From Humulus lupulus (Eukaryota > Streptophyta > Magnoliopsida > Rosales > Cannabaceae): a DNA stretch of 64,000 bases. The notes under the pieces are model-generated. The model was not told the origin of the DNA and did no database searches. It worked only from the letters and a program-made list of their open reading frames with translations. The DNA lies in contig NC_084801.1 in assembly GCF_963169125.1 (NCBI RefSeq), positions 75,891,696 through 75,955,695 of the forward strand, read 5' to 3'. Position numbers and translations under genes: made by a program. This document shows, piece after piece, positions 46,442-58,844 of the stretch. How positions within the stretch are numbered: the first letter of the stretch is position 1; the number at the start of each line of letters is the position of its first letter.

Positions 46442-48658
46442 TGTAACGACCCAAATTCGCTAATAAGGCTTAAGGGCCTTGATTAGTGTGCCAGGAGGGC
46501 AGGTTGGGATTTATGTATGATTTTGTGAGTTAAATGCATGGTTATGATTTCAAAGCATGTTATTTGGCTATTTGTTTAACTGAGATGCATGGCTATGTTT
46601 TCTAGTATGCATGTAGGCCCGGATCGTGTTAGAAGGGCGTAATTGTAATTTTGGCCATGTTGGGCATAACTGTATTGATATGTGATAATTGTATTCTTTG
46701 ATTTGTACCGCGCGGGTGTGGTTTTATTATTGTGATGTACGTGCCGAGACGGTCCTAGAGAGCTAGTTAACTTAAGAGTCACAACAGGATTTCTATAACC
46801 GGCTCGGGAGGAGCCTAGGGGTACCTCGAGAATTTTATGGTTAAGTTGAGATTTAGCGGGTAATGGTTATTGGAGATTTAGTAACCTGGGTAACCATTAG
46901 TTACTGCTGAGAGTAACAAGTTTTAGAAAGAAAATGGTAGAAATGAAATAGAAATGAAAGGACTTAAATGCCCTTGAGGTTCAGGTAGGAAAGGATAGGC
47001 AAGGAGGGGCAAAATGGTCATTTGGTTGGGAATTAGATAAATGGCAGCTGGTTTTATGGGGTACACGGTTTGGGGCTTAACCATTTTGGTCTTGATAGAG
47101 TTTGAAGAGAAGAGAAAAGAGAGGGAAAAGCTAGGGCATGAGGAAGAAGAAGAAGAAGAGAAGGAGAAGTTGGAGACCTAGGAGATGAAGGAAGCTTAGG
47201 GATGGATTCTCCATATGAGGTAAGGAATTTTATACAAATTTAAGGCTTAATTATGTTATGGGTTAAGAGATTTGAGCATGGGTTAAGTTTGATGTTTGAG
47301 TTTTTTATTTTTCTGAAATTGAAATCAAGGATGTGGATTTTGGGGATTTGATTGGGTGTTCAGATGTCTTTGGTGATGTTTATGGGTTGTTGGATGGTTT
47401 ATTTGGAGTCTTGAGTTGGTTTTGGGGCTTGGGTGTGAGTTTGGGTTGATTTGGGAAGGTTTTAGCTCGGAGAAAACGCAGGAGAAAACCCAGAATTCTG
47501 GGTCTGCGAAGGCGTGCCGCGACACAGGTTTTTCGTGCCGCGACAAGGGAGCCTCTGACTGATGGGTGTCGCGGCACAAGGATGTGGTGCCGCGGCACAA
47601 GGCTAATTTCAGGGCATCATTTTTAGGCAATTTTAGGCCTTTACGCCGGGGGTTCGGGGGATGTCTCTGGGGTGTTGTTTTAAGGTTTTAGAGGTCCCGA
47701 GAGTGCGGGATTGGTCCCGGGAAGTGGTTTTGGGTTGATTAGTAATGAGGGATGTTTCTTGTGTGTTGTGACTAGGTTGTTGGTGAGGCTCGTGCTTGAG
47801 GACCGTGCTCGCGGCTTTAGTGCATCAGGAGGCTCGGAATGCAGGTAAGAAAACCGTAACACTCGAGATTAGGGCATGGCCCCACTGTGTGATTGTAGGG
47901 CATGGCCCCAGATTGTATTACGTGCAAATGCTTAACCTTAAATGAACCGTGATGTGTGTGAATGTTTATTTTGAATGTACTATATGTGTGATTATGATGA
48001 ATTGAACGGCAAGGGCCGAGTACGGCGTAGGCCGGGGCGGCCGTGGGGCCGAAAGTAACACACAGCACATGGGATGCTTATATTCAAGGTGGGACCCAAG
48101 GGATACATGAGTTATCCTCACGGTGAGAACCGAAACTCCAGGCTTTGTTAAGGCCTTGGGGGCGGCATGGTCGTGTTTGTTTATTATGATGGTTTTCCTA
48201 TTTATCAGTGAATTATGCCAGCTATTTGATTTGCATATGTTATGTGTTATTTGGGTTTTCTTGCTGGGCTTCGGCTCACGGGTGCTCCGTGTGGCAGGTA
48301 GTTGCAAGGACTGAGTCAACCAACCATGAGTACGGAGAGCGTGAAGCGACGCGTACATGTTTGGCCTGCCCGACTGCTTTGGTTGGGGGTTTATTCAAAA
48401 ATGGCTGTAATAACCTATGATTTTATGATTTCTCAATTGTAACCTTATTTCAAGATGTAATTAGTTTTCAAACCTTATTTTGGGATCCCAAATGTTTAAT
48501 AATAGAAGTTTTAATGAAACGACGCATTTTCTAAGATTACAGCCTTAACTTTTAACTAGTCACACTTTTGTTTCAAAACCTCGGTTAGCGAGTTCATTGC
48601 ACACTGTTTTGTCTTAAAAACTCACTTAGTAACGGCTCTAAGGAAGTAGGGCGTTACA
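46442..48658 (+). repeat. 5' LTR of the Tekay-like element
   Basis: 2217 bp. It contains a GAA microsatellite (about 47141-47160), several CCGCGGCAC-type repeats (about 47515-47605) and the conserved CTGGGCTTCGGCTCACGGGT block (about 48265). Many short open frames appear in it but none is preserved relative to a known protein. Confidence 0.95.
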
Positions 48659-48661
48659 ACT

Positions 48662-48673
48662 TGGTATCAGAGC
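48662..48673 (+). promoter_or_regulatory. Primer binding site, initiator-Met tRNA type
   Basis: TGGTATCAGAGC lies three bases after the 5' LTR, the standard site for many plant LTR elements primed by initiator tRNA-Met. Confidence 0.92.
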
Positions 48674-51600
48674 GAGGCAAGGTTTATTGGTTCTGGAGAT
48701 TGACCGAACATGTACGCTCGCTGTCAGTGACAAGCTCGACTCAGGGTTGGTTGGTATGATTGATTGACATGCCTGAATATGTGTTTAAATGCCCTGTTTG
48801 CCTGCTTGTTGATATGGAGCATGAGGAATGAGATAACATATGTATGAGATACTGATAGGGCCTGGCCCTTGACTATTGCATGTTGAGATTAATGCATGCT
48901 GAATGACTTTATTATGCATATGGGTGAATATTGGCATAATGGTTCGCATATTGAGTGTATGTGGTTAATTTTCTGGATTAATTCATTAGTTATATCTGTT
49001 TATTGGCTTGTATGAAGCATGGTAAGTATGGATGTACTTAGTGGTGATTAAATTTGGTGGCTAAATGTATGACATTGTGGATTTAACCTATTATATGCTT
49101 GTGTGTGCATGATAACTGTGGTCAGTTGGATTTAGTTGTGAGTTGGTTCAGGGTATGAACCTCTGAGTTCAGGAGTTTGGTCAGTTTTGACGGGTGAACT
49201 CGTATTGTTGGTTCCTTGAAGGGTTATGGGGACCTGATATCGTGTTGAGAGGGGGATTCTAGATATAAGTTGGAGTTGAGATCTCCAGTTATCCCTGGAT
49301 GCAGCAACAGAGGGTCACTAGTGTGTGGGTAAGCTGTGGAGTTTGTTAGTCGAGATGGGATAAGTGTACAGCGAATTTCTCTGGGGAAATAGCTGATTTC
49401 GATGTTTTAACAGTAAGGTTACCAGTGTTGGTCTACTGTGAGGTATGGACAGATAAGGGTATTACATGAAAGGCTTAAAGGGTGTTAACCTCGGGTTTTG
49501 AGGAGAGTTCGAGTTGACAAGGAATTTATCAATAGGTGAGCAGAGTTAATTCCACCCTTGGTTAAGAGAATGAGAGATCCTGATTAGAGGGTTATGTTAA
49601 ATGTTGAGGCAGAGAGTTGCTTGGAAGTATTACTCGGGCTGAAGTACTGGCTTATTGGGTTGGAAAGAACCTAGATGATGAATGGTTAGAAGAGATTTTA
49701 AAGACATGATTAGAACCGTGGAGACGGGCAAATGTATAAGTCTGGTTTGGACTGTTAGGGGTAACAACAGCCTAGATCAATGGGTTTGGTGAATTGGATA
49801 ATTCATTTGGGAATTTATACTGACGGATGTATCCGGAATTGGATGGCGACCCATTTAAGGATATGAGATCTGGAATAGTCTAGGGAATTTGGGCCGCCCT
49901 GATATAAGGAATTATCGTATGTATGTGGATGGCGGAGAGGGCCATGATGTCGAGGGACTGATGGTTGATGATTAGAGCATGAGTGCTAGAGCCGCAAGGG
50001 CAGTGCTTCCTTTGATGGAATTGGTAAAGATAGACTCGTGATAATCAAGTTAAAAGAACCCCGGATAGGGTTGTGGCTTCTGGTTTGCCAAGAAAAAAGG
50101 GGAAAAGTCTGACTGATAAGACGGTACTTTTGTTGATAGAACGCAGCGAGGTCGGATTCTCAATTTTTAGGTAAAAGGATTCCAGACAGTGCTTGGGCAC
50201 CTAGATTAAGATTGGAGAGAAGCCTGATCGAAAAGGTAGTTATCGAGATGGCGACAGGAACCAGGAGGTTAATTGGTATGCACATGAGGAAGAGGATGCC
50301 ACCTGAGAGGAGGTCAGGTGAGGACATGACTTCTACGTAGAATGACTCGGGATGTTAGGATGGATTTCCCATGGTGCGGGAAACGGAGAACTGGAATGCA
50401 TCGATACATTCGAGGTTAGAGGCTGAGTCCTCAAGGATGAGTATTTAACTGACGAGCTTATGCTTTGGGCATGTAATGAACTGGAAGGGCTCGGTGTTGA
50501 GAATGTTCCGAGAGGGAGATGGACATAGAGAGGTTGCCTCAAAGGTGCCATTTGAGAGGCCGAGGACAGTAATACTTATTGAGAAGGAATTAGAAACTCT
50601 GGCAGATAGGATTGGTTTAAGGGATGTTGTAGAAGACGGTTTTGGCCGACAGAAAGTCTATTGGAGCAATCGAAGGAATCTGAGCCTGGTGTAGCTAGTG
50701 TGTTATACTGCGAGGATTGCTAGTATCGTCGGGTTAGGACGAAAAGTACAATGTTGGATACAAGATGGGACGATGTCCCCAAGGGTTGATCTACGACCTG
50801 GTTATTGCCAGTTGGAAACCAAGGATAGAGACATTTTTGTGGATTGTCTAGTTTGCGCCGGCTAGAGTGTGAGGAGTTGGTAACAAAGATTCTGGAATGG
50901 TTCAAGCTACAGTAGCACAGGTAAGTTCTTTAGACAGAGAATTCATGAACGGTGTGGGCAAGTCCCCTTCAAGCTCACGAGCAGTGCATGTGGATTACTC
51001 CCAGACGGAAATGGTGAGCAAGTGACTACGCAAAAGACGTTTACACCCAGGAGGCAGAGTCTCAGGTAAGGTTCTACGGAGTGTTAGTTTGAGTGTCGTC
51101 AGGAGTACTCAGATTAGAACTACAAGAAGAAAGGACAAGTATGAGAAGATTTGATCTGAAGTAACAAAGAAGCTAATGAAGAACGTCCGAAGAATTGAAG
51201 GCATAACAAGACTGGTAAGCGCGTCATCTATTGCACGAGCATCTCCGAGAGGCAACTACATCAGAGACGAGGGGAACAGTAAACTCGAGATTAGGCAGAC
51301 TGAGTGGTGTCACATCCAAAGAAATTCAGAAGACAAGGCAAGATTGTTTAGTATCTGGTAATGCTGGAATATGCGTATGTTTTGGTTAAGTATAGAGTGA
51401 TTGCATAAAGGACCTGATCTATGGTAGGGTTATGGAATTATGGGAGTGCCTCACGATTTGGGCACGCCCAGGAATAATTGACGCGAGGATGGATTGAACC
51501 TTGCGGAAGGCGACTGAATGGATCATGGTTGATACACTTAGAGCGTTAAATCGACTGTTGTGCATGGCATAAGGTACTTAAGTATTGGGTATTAGCAAGA

Positions 51601-53008
51601 AAGATAGCGTTGAGACACAGAGGTGGTGAAAAGTAACAGACAGATGATCAGTGTTTGAAATCCTCGATTGAGCGAGGGGGGATACAACTGGGGGGTGGAA
51701 CTCCTAGCTGTGAGGCGTGTGTCAGTCAGGGGATAGCACCATAGACTGTAATAGAACGGACAAGGCGACGACTGAGATTGGCGTAACGCTAGTAGGTATG
51801 ATTAGCTGGTGAGTGTCACTGAGCTGTGGAATCCGAAGTGTCGGCTTCGGTTGAAGCAGGGAAGGACCCTGCTAAGGTGGTACAAGTTGGGATACCAGGA
51901 ATGGATGAAGGATCCAATTAGATTCGGTTTATGAATGAGAATTCTGAATGGAAATCATTCCACCTCCTAGGGTACGCGGTACCGGGAGGGTTGAGCGGGT
52001 GACAAGATCTAGTGATTTCCTTTGGACCCTGAGGGGTTAAGTGATGTGGTGGTGTATCGCGGGAATAGACCACAGTAGACCTTAAGGGAGGTATCCGCAT
52101 ACGAAAAGTTTTAGCTCAGTTGATCGAGTTAGTGTAGTTGGGTCAAGTGAACTGGTTTCGGGATGGAACGTTGATGATATTGAATGGAGACCCTATAGTA
52201 TTTTAAATTTTGGAATGGATTTAGAGAACGAAGAGAGCAGAGTGGGAACCTGGAATTATCAATTGATTGCAAGTGGAATGGCAGTCTAAAAGTTTATCAG
52301 ACATCTTAAAGAATTGAGCGCTGAGTAGGTGAATACTGGAGGTATTAAGGGAAGCGTAATCCCTGATGAGTTAGTCGTGGTAGCAGTTGCTGGTGTCTGG
52401 TTAATGAAACACGACATAGGACATGGTAAGAGGTGAAGGTTAGTGAATACTACGTTTTGGCATTGGTTCAGAGTGAAAGCCAGACAAGTGGTTGGAATTC
52501 TTAAGGCAAGAGTGTCTGCCTATTTGAAAGGGTAGAGAGCTTGTGAATGGTTAAATTATGAGGAAATAAAGCTCCGGAAGGAAAGAGTTGCATCTCTGCG
52601 TAATAACAGACGAGGATCTGTAAGGTGTTCAGAGAAAGAAAAGAGAGTTCTGACTCTCGATTCAACATAAAATTCCGAAGTTGTACTAAGGGTTAGGCCA
52701 GTGGGGCCTACAAGTTGATCCCACCTGGTGGAGGTGATGACTTTTGAGTAACTCTAGAATCAAGAATAAGACAATGAATTGGTCATTTTAATCTAAGCAG
52801 ACCCTGAGGTTTCAGCAGGGTTACGGTGTAAGCAAGAAGCTATCATGGTATGGCTATTAGACGAGATCTTGCGAGCCAAGATTGTTCTCCTGAAAGAGCA
52901 TTGGTAGGAACTAAAGTAAGGCGATGGACCTTGGAGATTATGGTCAGGTTGCCGACTGATGTGTTTGGGTAAATTTCGAGGACGAAATTTTTATGAGAAG
53001 GGGATAGT
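48674..53008 (+). pseudogene. Non-coding or severely decayed interior of the Tekay-like element
   Basis: No gag or pol frame is intact. A faint RT trace may survive at about 50785-50840 (Val-Asp-Leu-Arg-Pro-Gly-Tyr-Cys-Gln-Leu, compare the RT box with Asp-Leu-Arg-Ser-Gly-Tyr-His-Gln-Leu). At the end, Asn-Phe-Glu-Asp-Glu-Ile-Phe precedes the purine tract, as in chromovirus pol C-termini. The interior is richer in G than its neighbours. It may be pol scrambled by many small mutations. Confidence 0.55.
52994..53008 (+). promoter_or_regulatory. 3' polypurine tract of the Tekay-like element
   Basis: GAGAAGGGGATAGT-type purine-rich sequence directly precedes TGTAACG at 53009. Confidence 0.8.
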
Positions 53009-55235
53009 TGTAACGACCCAAATTCGCTAATAAGGCTTAAGGGCCTTGATTAGTGTGCCAGGAGGGCAGGTTGGGATTTATGTATGATTTTGTGAGTTAA
53101 ATGCATGGTTATGATTTCAAAGCATGTTATTTGGCTATTTGTTTAACTGAGATGCATGGCTATGTTTTCTAGTATGCATGTAGGCCCGGATCGTGTTAGA
53201 AGGGCGTAATTGTAATTTTGGCCATGTTGGGCATAACTGTATTGATATGTGATAATTGTATTCTGTGATTTGTACCGCGCGGGTGTGGTTTTATTATTGT
53301 GATGTACGTGCCGAGATGGTCCTAGAGAGCTAGTTAACTTAAGAGTCACAACAGGATTTCTATAACCGGCTCGGGAGGAGCCTAGGGGTACCTCGGGAAT
53401 TTTATGGTTAAGTTGAGATTTAGCGGGTAATGGTTATTGGAGATTTAGTAACCTGGGTAACCATTAGTTACTGCTGAGAGTAACAAGTTTTAGAAAGAAA
53501 ATGGTAGAAATGAAATAGAAATGAAAGGACTTAAATGCCCTTGAGGTTTAGGTAGGAAAGGATAGGCAAGGAGGGGCAAAATGGTCATTTGGTTGGGAAT
53601 TAGATAAATGGCAGCTGGTTTTATGGGGTACACGGTTTGGGGCTTAACCATTTTGGTCTTGATAGAGTTTGAAGAGAAGAGAAAAGAGAGGGAAAAGCTA
53701 GGGCATGAGGAAGAAGAAGAAGAAGAGAAGGAGAAGTTGGAGACCTAGGAGATGAAGGAAGCTTAGGGATGGATTCTCCATATGAGGTAAGGAATTTTAT
53801 ACACATTTAAGGCTTCATTATGTTACGGGTTAAGAGATTTGAGCATGGGTTAAGTTTGATGTTTGAGTTTTTTATTTTTCTGAAATTGAAATCAAGGATG
53901 TGGATTTTGGGGATTTGATTGGGTGTTCAGATGTCTTTGGTGATGTTTATGGGTTGTTGGATGGTTTATTTGGAGTCTTGAGTTGGTTTTGGGGCTTGGG
54001 TGTGAGTTTGGGTTGATTTGGGAAGGTTTTAGCTCAGAGAAAACGCAGGAGAAAACCCAGAATTCTGGGTCTGCGAAGGCGTGTCGCGACACATGTTTTT
54101 CGTGCCGCGGCAAGGGAGCCTCTGACTGATGGGTGCCGCGGCACAAGGCTAATTTCAGGGCATCATTTTTAGGCAATTTTAGGCCTTTGCGCCGGGGGTT
54201 CGGGGGATGTCTCCGGGGTGTTGTTTTAAGGTTTTAGAGGTCCCGAGAGTGCGGGATTGGTCCCGGGAAGTGGTTTTGGGTTGATTAGTAATGAGGGATG
54301 TTTCTTGTGTGTTGTGACTAGGTTGTTGGTGAGGCTCGTGCTTGAGGACCGTGCTCGCGGTTTTAGTGCATCAGGAGGCTCGGAATGCAGGTAAGAAAAC
54401 CGTAACACTCGAGATTAGGGCATGGCCCCACTGTGTGATTGTAGGGCATGGCCCCGGATTGTATTACGTGTAAATTCTTAACCTTAAATGAACCGTGATG
54501 TGTGTGAATGTTTATTTTGAATGTACTATATGTGTGATTATGATGAATTGAACGGCAAGGGCCGAGTACGGCGTAGGCCGGGGCGGCCGTGGGGCCGAGT
54601 ACGGCGTAGGCCGGGGCGGCTGTGGGGCCGAAAGTAACACACAGCACATGGGATGCTTATATTCAGGGTGGGACCCAAGGGATACATGAGTTATCCTCGC
54701 GGTGAGACGAAACTCCAGGCTTTGGTAAGGCCTTGGGGGCGGCATGGCCGTGTTTGTTTATTATGATGGTTTTCCTATTTATCAGTGAATTATGCCAGCT
54801 ATTTGATTTGCATATGTTATGTGTTATTTGGGTTTTCTTGCTGGGCTTCGGCTCACGGGTGCTCCGTGTGGCAGGTAGTTGCAAGGACTGAGTCAACCAA
54901 CCATGAGTACGGAGAGCGTGAAGCGACGCGTACATGTTTGGCCTGCCCGACTGCTTTGGTTGGGGGTTTATTCAAAAATGGCTGTAATAACCTATGATTT
55001 TATGATTTCTCAATTGTAACCTTATTTCAAGATGTAATTAGTTTTCAAACCTTATTTTGGGATCCCAAATGTTTAATAATAGAAGTTTTAATGAAACGAC
55101 GCATTTTCTAAGATTACAGCCTTAACTTTTAACTAGTCACACTTTTGTTTCAAAACCTCGGTTAGCGAGTTCATTGCACACTGTTTTGTCTTAAAAACTC
55201 ACTTAGTAACGGCTCTAAGGAAGTAGGGCGTTACA
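53009..55235 (+). repeat. 3' LTR of the Tekay-like element
   Basis: 2227 bp, about 1% substituted relative to the 5' LTR. It carries a 33-bp tandem duplication (54566-54598 and 54599-54631). It has lost 21 bp between short CGCGGCACAAGG repeats near 54135-54150 and differs by a 2-bp indel near 54705. Confidence 0.95.
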
Positions 55236-55240
55236 TTCTG

Positions 55241-55760
55241 TTTGACCATCGATCAGGGATGTTCCCCTGACACAACATTTAAGTTTTATATACGACCAGA
55301 CTGCTCGTATACTCTGTATATTTTTTTGTAATATTGTACAGTTGTAATCATCCGAGATTATTTCCCTTTATACCTAATTATCTGATTAATTAGGTAAAAA
55401 TATCTTTGATTGATTCATGTAACTCACCTTGAGCCTATAAATAGAGAGAAATAACTCAAGGGAGGGACTTTTGGCTAATTTTTGTTTATGCTTTAGAAGA
55501 GAATTTTGGCTATTATCTTTCGGTTGTATTACTCATCCCTCTAAGTTTTGTGAAACTCATAGAACCCTAGTTCTTTGATCACCCCTTTGAGAATCAATAT
55601 CAATAATAGCCTAAGCAGACGTAGGTCATTACCAATTATTGGGGCCAAACCACTATAAATTGTTGTGTTGTCTATCTTTCTTTCCATTAGATCTTATTCA
55701 ATACTTTCAATCACATCAAGCATTTGACTCCGTGTCAGTTGGCCAAAACGAGGGTCAACA
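55241..55760 (+). repeat. 3' LTR of element C, right part
   Basis: Continues 46368-46441 after the nested insertion. Contains TATAAATAG (55436-55444), GACGTAGGTCATTACCA as in the LTR of A, and the terminus GTCAACA (55754-55760). Total LTR length is 594 bp. Confidence 0.93.
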
Positions 55761-56678
55761 CTCTCTTTTATATAAATATATAAAAGTTTATTGGAATTAT
55801 TTATGTTTTTATAAAAGGTAAATATACTTACAAGAATATATCTTAACGTTGTATATAATTTAAATTGGAATTATTTATTTTACAATTTCATTTAAACGAT
55901 ATATATAATATATCTATATTTATATCTATGTAGAGCACAAAAAAGATGATGCGACACTTTAAAATATCTCTAAACCACTTTGTCCATTTTCTAATTTTTT
56001 CCTCATTTTTTAATTCAACATTTTATAATTTATGGTTATTAATTAATATTTTATGATAATCATCTTTTTTGGTCCAAGAAACTAAATACATAGATAGATT
56101 TGTTTTGTGAATTGTTGGACTCTTATACGTGCAATTAGAAGTAAAATAAACTTGAGCACATATAAGAACTAATTATTTTTTTAATATGTATATCTATTTA
56201 CAAACAGTATGAAATAAAATACCAAATGAATCTTTTGCAAGCATTTTATCATGAGTGAAGATTAAAACTCCCTATCTATATGAAGGAGCTTCAAAATTTA
56301 GAGTAACAACTTTATTTTACACTATAACTTGTAGTATTGTCAATATTGTTTTGATTGTGGAGTCCAAAAAGTCAAAAATCATGGATACCCACTATGTAAC
56401 ATTTACATATAATGTACCAATTTTTGTGCATTTCATTTATTAGTTTACACAATATTTGAATTTAAAATAAATAAATTGATTAGTTTTTAATTAGAGTATT
56501 TAGTTAAAAGAGTTGATAATTAAACAAAAGCAAATAAAACCAACAATTAAATATTTAGTTGTGAGAATTGAGCGGTACATATATATCCAAACAACAGTGC
56601 GAAGTGTGACACTATTTACTAGTTTATATTAAGGGGTATTTGTGGCATAAATATTGATATTTTCGGTTTTATACACTT
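55761..56678. other. AT-rich spacer, no supported feature
   Basis: Very AT-rich sequence between the end of element C and the LTR of element F. An open frame of 62 codons (56255-56443) shows no recognisable motif and is probably chance. This may be the original host sequence or an old unrecognised repeat. Confidence 0.5.
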
Positions 56679-57435
56679 TGTTGACGCGGTTTTACACCAA
56701 CGGCAGATTACATAAATTAGCTGAAATAAACTAGTGCTTAAGGATAAACCGTAGTAAGGATAATGACCCTTAAGAATGCTTAGAATGATATAGTAAGGAT
56801 ACTCGTTCCTTTTTTACATGGTTCGAAGGATAAAATCCCCCTAATCCACGAGTCCATATTATTACTGTATATCTCTCTATATTTTGAAAGAGTATTTGTA
56901 TAACACAGAAAAAACCCAACCCCTTCTCTACCCAAGGTCTTGGTATTTATAGAAGAACCATCCTAGGATAGGTGTTGGGGTCATCACATGAATATACATC
57001 CTTTTTTGTGACCTGTCTTCTACAAATGATGAATATTACAATATATATTAAGGTAAGGTCTAATCATTAGGTAAACATGATCATGGGTCGCCTGGCATAA
57101 TCGGACATGTGATGTTTGAACACGCACGTTTATATTACGTGTTCGTGAATTTAGGGATAAACAGACATATGATGTCTGATCACGCACGTTTATCTATAAC
57201 GTATCTAGCTTAATAAACTCTTGGACATGGCAGGTTGTCAGAGTACTGCAACCTGAATATAACACTAGCTCGTGCCCAGGATGCTGTATTTTATATCCAT
57301 CTCCAACTCGTGCCTTAATGCTTCGTATTCCTCCACTTGTGTTATTATCAACTTGTGGGCCCTTTAGTACTGTTCTTAGCTAGCCAGCTGTACTCGAGCT
57401 GCACAAAAGATCTGGGCTGAATATCAGGGCGTACA
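56679..57435 (-). repeat. 3' LTR of Tat element F (family II, minus strand)
   Basis: Read on the minus strand the LTR runs TGTACGCCCTGATATTC...CCGCGTCAACA, 757 bp, with a TATAAATA box (plus about 56944-56954). The purine tract at its minus-strand 5' side identifies it as the 3' LTR. It shares both ends and the general layout with 58066-58829 but is clearly diverged from it. Confidence 0.85.
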
Positions 57436-57450
57436 TTTGCCCCCCAAGTC
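57436..57450 (-). promoter_or_regulatory. 3' polypurine tract of element F
   Basis: Minus-strand GACTTGGGGGGCAAA abuts the LTR start TGTACGCC, the same tract type as in A and C. Confidence 0.85.
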
Positions 57451-58065
57451 CCTGCCCGTGTCTTATGACGTCATCCTCTGACTGACACGGTGGGGACTTT
57501 TAAACTTCTGTTGCGATTATCCATGTTTGTTCAATAATTAAGTACTACACACGTGGTACGCCGCGATTGGCGTCTGTTCGGATTTCAAGGATAGCATTAA
57601 ATGGCTTGGCCACCTTTTTTGTCGCCGTTTAATCTTTCAAAACACGACCCTCGTATCTCACATTAGCTTGATCGGACAGTCCACCTTTCTTTATGCTTAT
57701 TACGTATAAATAGGGCTGGCAATTTTCAGTGTTCATCACCTCTCATTGGAAACTTTTCCTAATTTTCTCTCTTCTGAACTTCAAAAACCCTTCGTCTTTT
57801 TCTCATAAAATCCCACACATGTGCCACCGAAACCTTCGAAAACCTAATCACCAAGGACCTTTTCAAGAACTCTCCTTCTACGTTGCTTGTTTCTTTCGTC
57901 GAAGAACACACTGTAAGTTGTCCATTTTACTGGATCTTTTCTTTTATGTATTTTTGTGTGCTTCTCTTCTTTCTTTATAATGCTAATTTGCATTTCACCG
58001 TCACTAGCATTAGGCTGTTCCCGCATGTTTTTGGTACATAGGTCTCAGTTTAGGTTTATTGAGTA
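57451..58065 (+). promoter_or_regulatory. Promoter and leader of the antisense gene of element F
   Basis: The strand opposite to F's genes has TATAAATAG at 57705-57713, then a probable leader with many CT/TC runs and a donor-like CACTGTAAGTTG near 57910. The position, next to the 3' LTR and pointing inward, matches the antisense promoters of A and C. The open frame at 57729-57980 is leader sequence with no known domain. The region is cut at 58065 by element E. Confidence 0.5.
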
Positions 58066-58829
58066 TGTTGACGCGGTTCTTCGGCAACAGGTAATTAAGA
58101 GAAGAAGAGAAAGGGATTAGTGATGAATATAGAACTGTCGCAGATACAGAATCTTAGAGAATGAACTAGGTGACTCCAGACACGTTTTTAAGTGGTTCGA
58201 AGGTTAAAATCCCTTTACTCCACTAGTCAATATTAATGTATATTCTGGGTATTTGGTTACAAAGCCTATATCTCTTCAGATACTATTTTTCCCAAGCCCT
58301 ATCAACTCCCAGGTTCTCCATATTTATAGGAGAAGGCACCTGGAGGTTGGTAAGGAGGTCATCCCGTGACCTTATTATATGTCATATCAACTCTGTGACA
58401 TTCATGATTAATTCCTAAACCTGACACATAAGTATGGTCAAATCGATAGGTAAGGACATAATGGGCCGCACGGCCCAACCCAGCCGTGGATATCTGAACA
58501 CGCACGTTCCTGCTGCGTGTCCGAGAAGTCAGGGAGATATCGGACACGTGATGTCAGATATATGCACGTTTATCTTGCGTGTGTTGACTCTTCAGAGGGT
58601 CAGAGCTCCAGACACAGCTCGTGCCACGAGCTGCTCCCTTAACTCGACCTTCGGCCTTCGGATCCCTTCACCCAGTCCTGGGCAACCTTGGCGAGTCCTC
58701 AGGGATTGCTCGAGCTAACAAGGTATGACCTCGAAATGGGAGCTCCGGTCTTGGGGATGTTAATGGGCTAATCGTGATTAGTCCGTAGCTCGTCCTGCTA
58801 ATCAGCCCGTGGGAAAACCAGGGCATACA
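58066..58829 (-). repeat. 3' LTR of element E
   Basis: 764 bp. The minus strand runs TGTATGCCCTGGTTTTCCC...CCGCGTCAACA with a TATAAATAT box (plus about 58320-58330). Several palindromic ACACGTGA/CACGTTT blocks lie at about 58500-58590. Confidence 0.88.
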
Positions 58830-58844
58830 TCTTCCCCCCAAGCT
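58830..58844 (-). promoter_or_regulatory. 3' polypurine tract of element E
   Basis: Minus-strand AGCTTGGGGGGAAGA directly precedes the LTR. Confidence 0.8.

Larger units (their letters stand above)
46442..55235 (+). mobile_element. LTR retrotransposon with long similar LTRs and decayed interior (Tekay/Del-like, LARD-type)
   Basis: An 8794-bp element with LTRs of 2217 and 2227 bp (TGTAACGACCC...GGGCGTTACA) and a perfect 5-bp target duplication TTCTG (46437-46441 and 55236-55240). The primer site TGGTATCAGAGC matches the usual initiator-methionine tRNA site. The 3' end (GAGGACGAAATTTTTATGAG followed by a purine tract) is typical of Tekay/Del-type chromoviral Ty3/gypsy elements. The 4350-bp interior has no open frame above about 72 codons. 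LTR divergence is only about 1% by eye, so a copy without coding capacity apparently moved recently, using proteins from another element. Confidence 0.93.

Noticed and set aside
46576..48420. Several open frames of 60-130 codons in the TGTAAC-type LTRs (repeated at 53143-54997)
   Set aside because: Both LTR copies show the same frames only because the LTRs are near-identical by descent. Some are altered by the 33-bp duplication and 21-bp deletion, and none shows a recognisable domain.
50785..50840. Active reverse transcriptase in the Tekay-like element
   Set aside because: Only one short box resembles RT and it is followed by stops; there is no catalytic Asp-Asp context in frame.
56255..56443. 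Small 62-codon gene in the AT-rich spacer
   Set aside because: No motif, no preserved neighbours and composition typical of AT-rich non-coding DNA.
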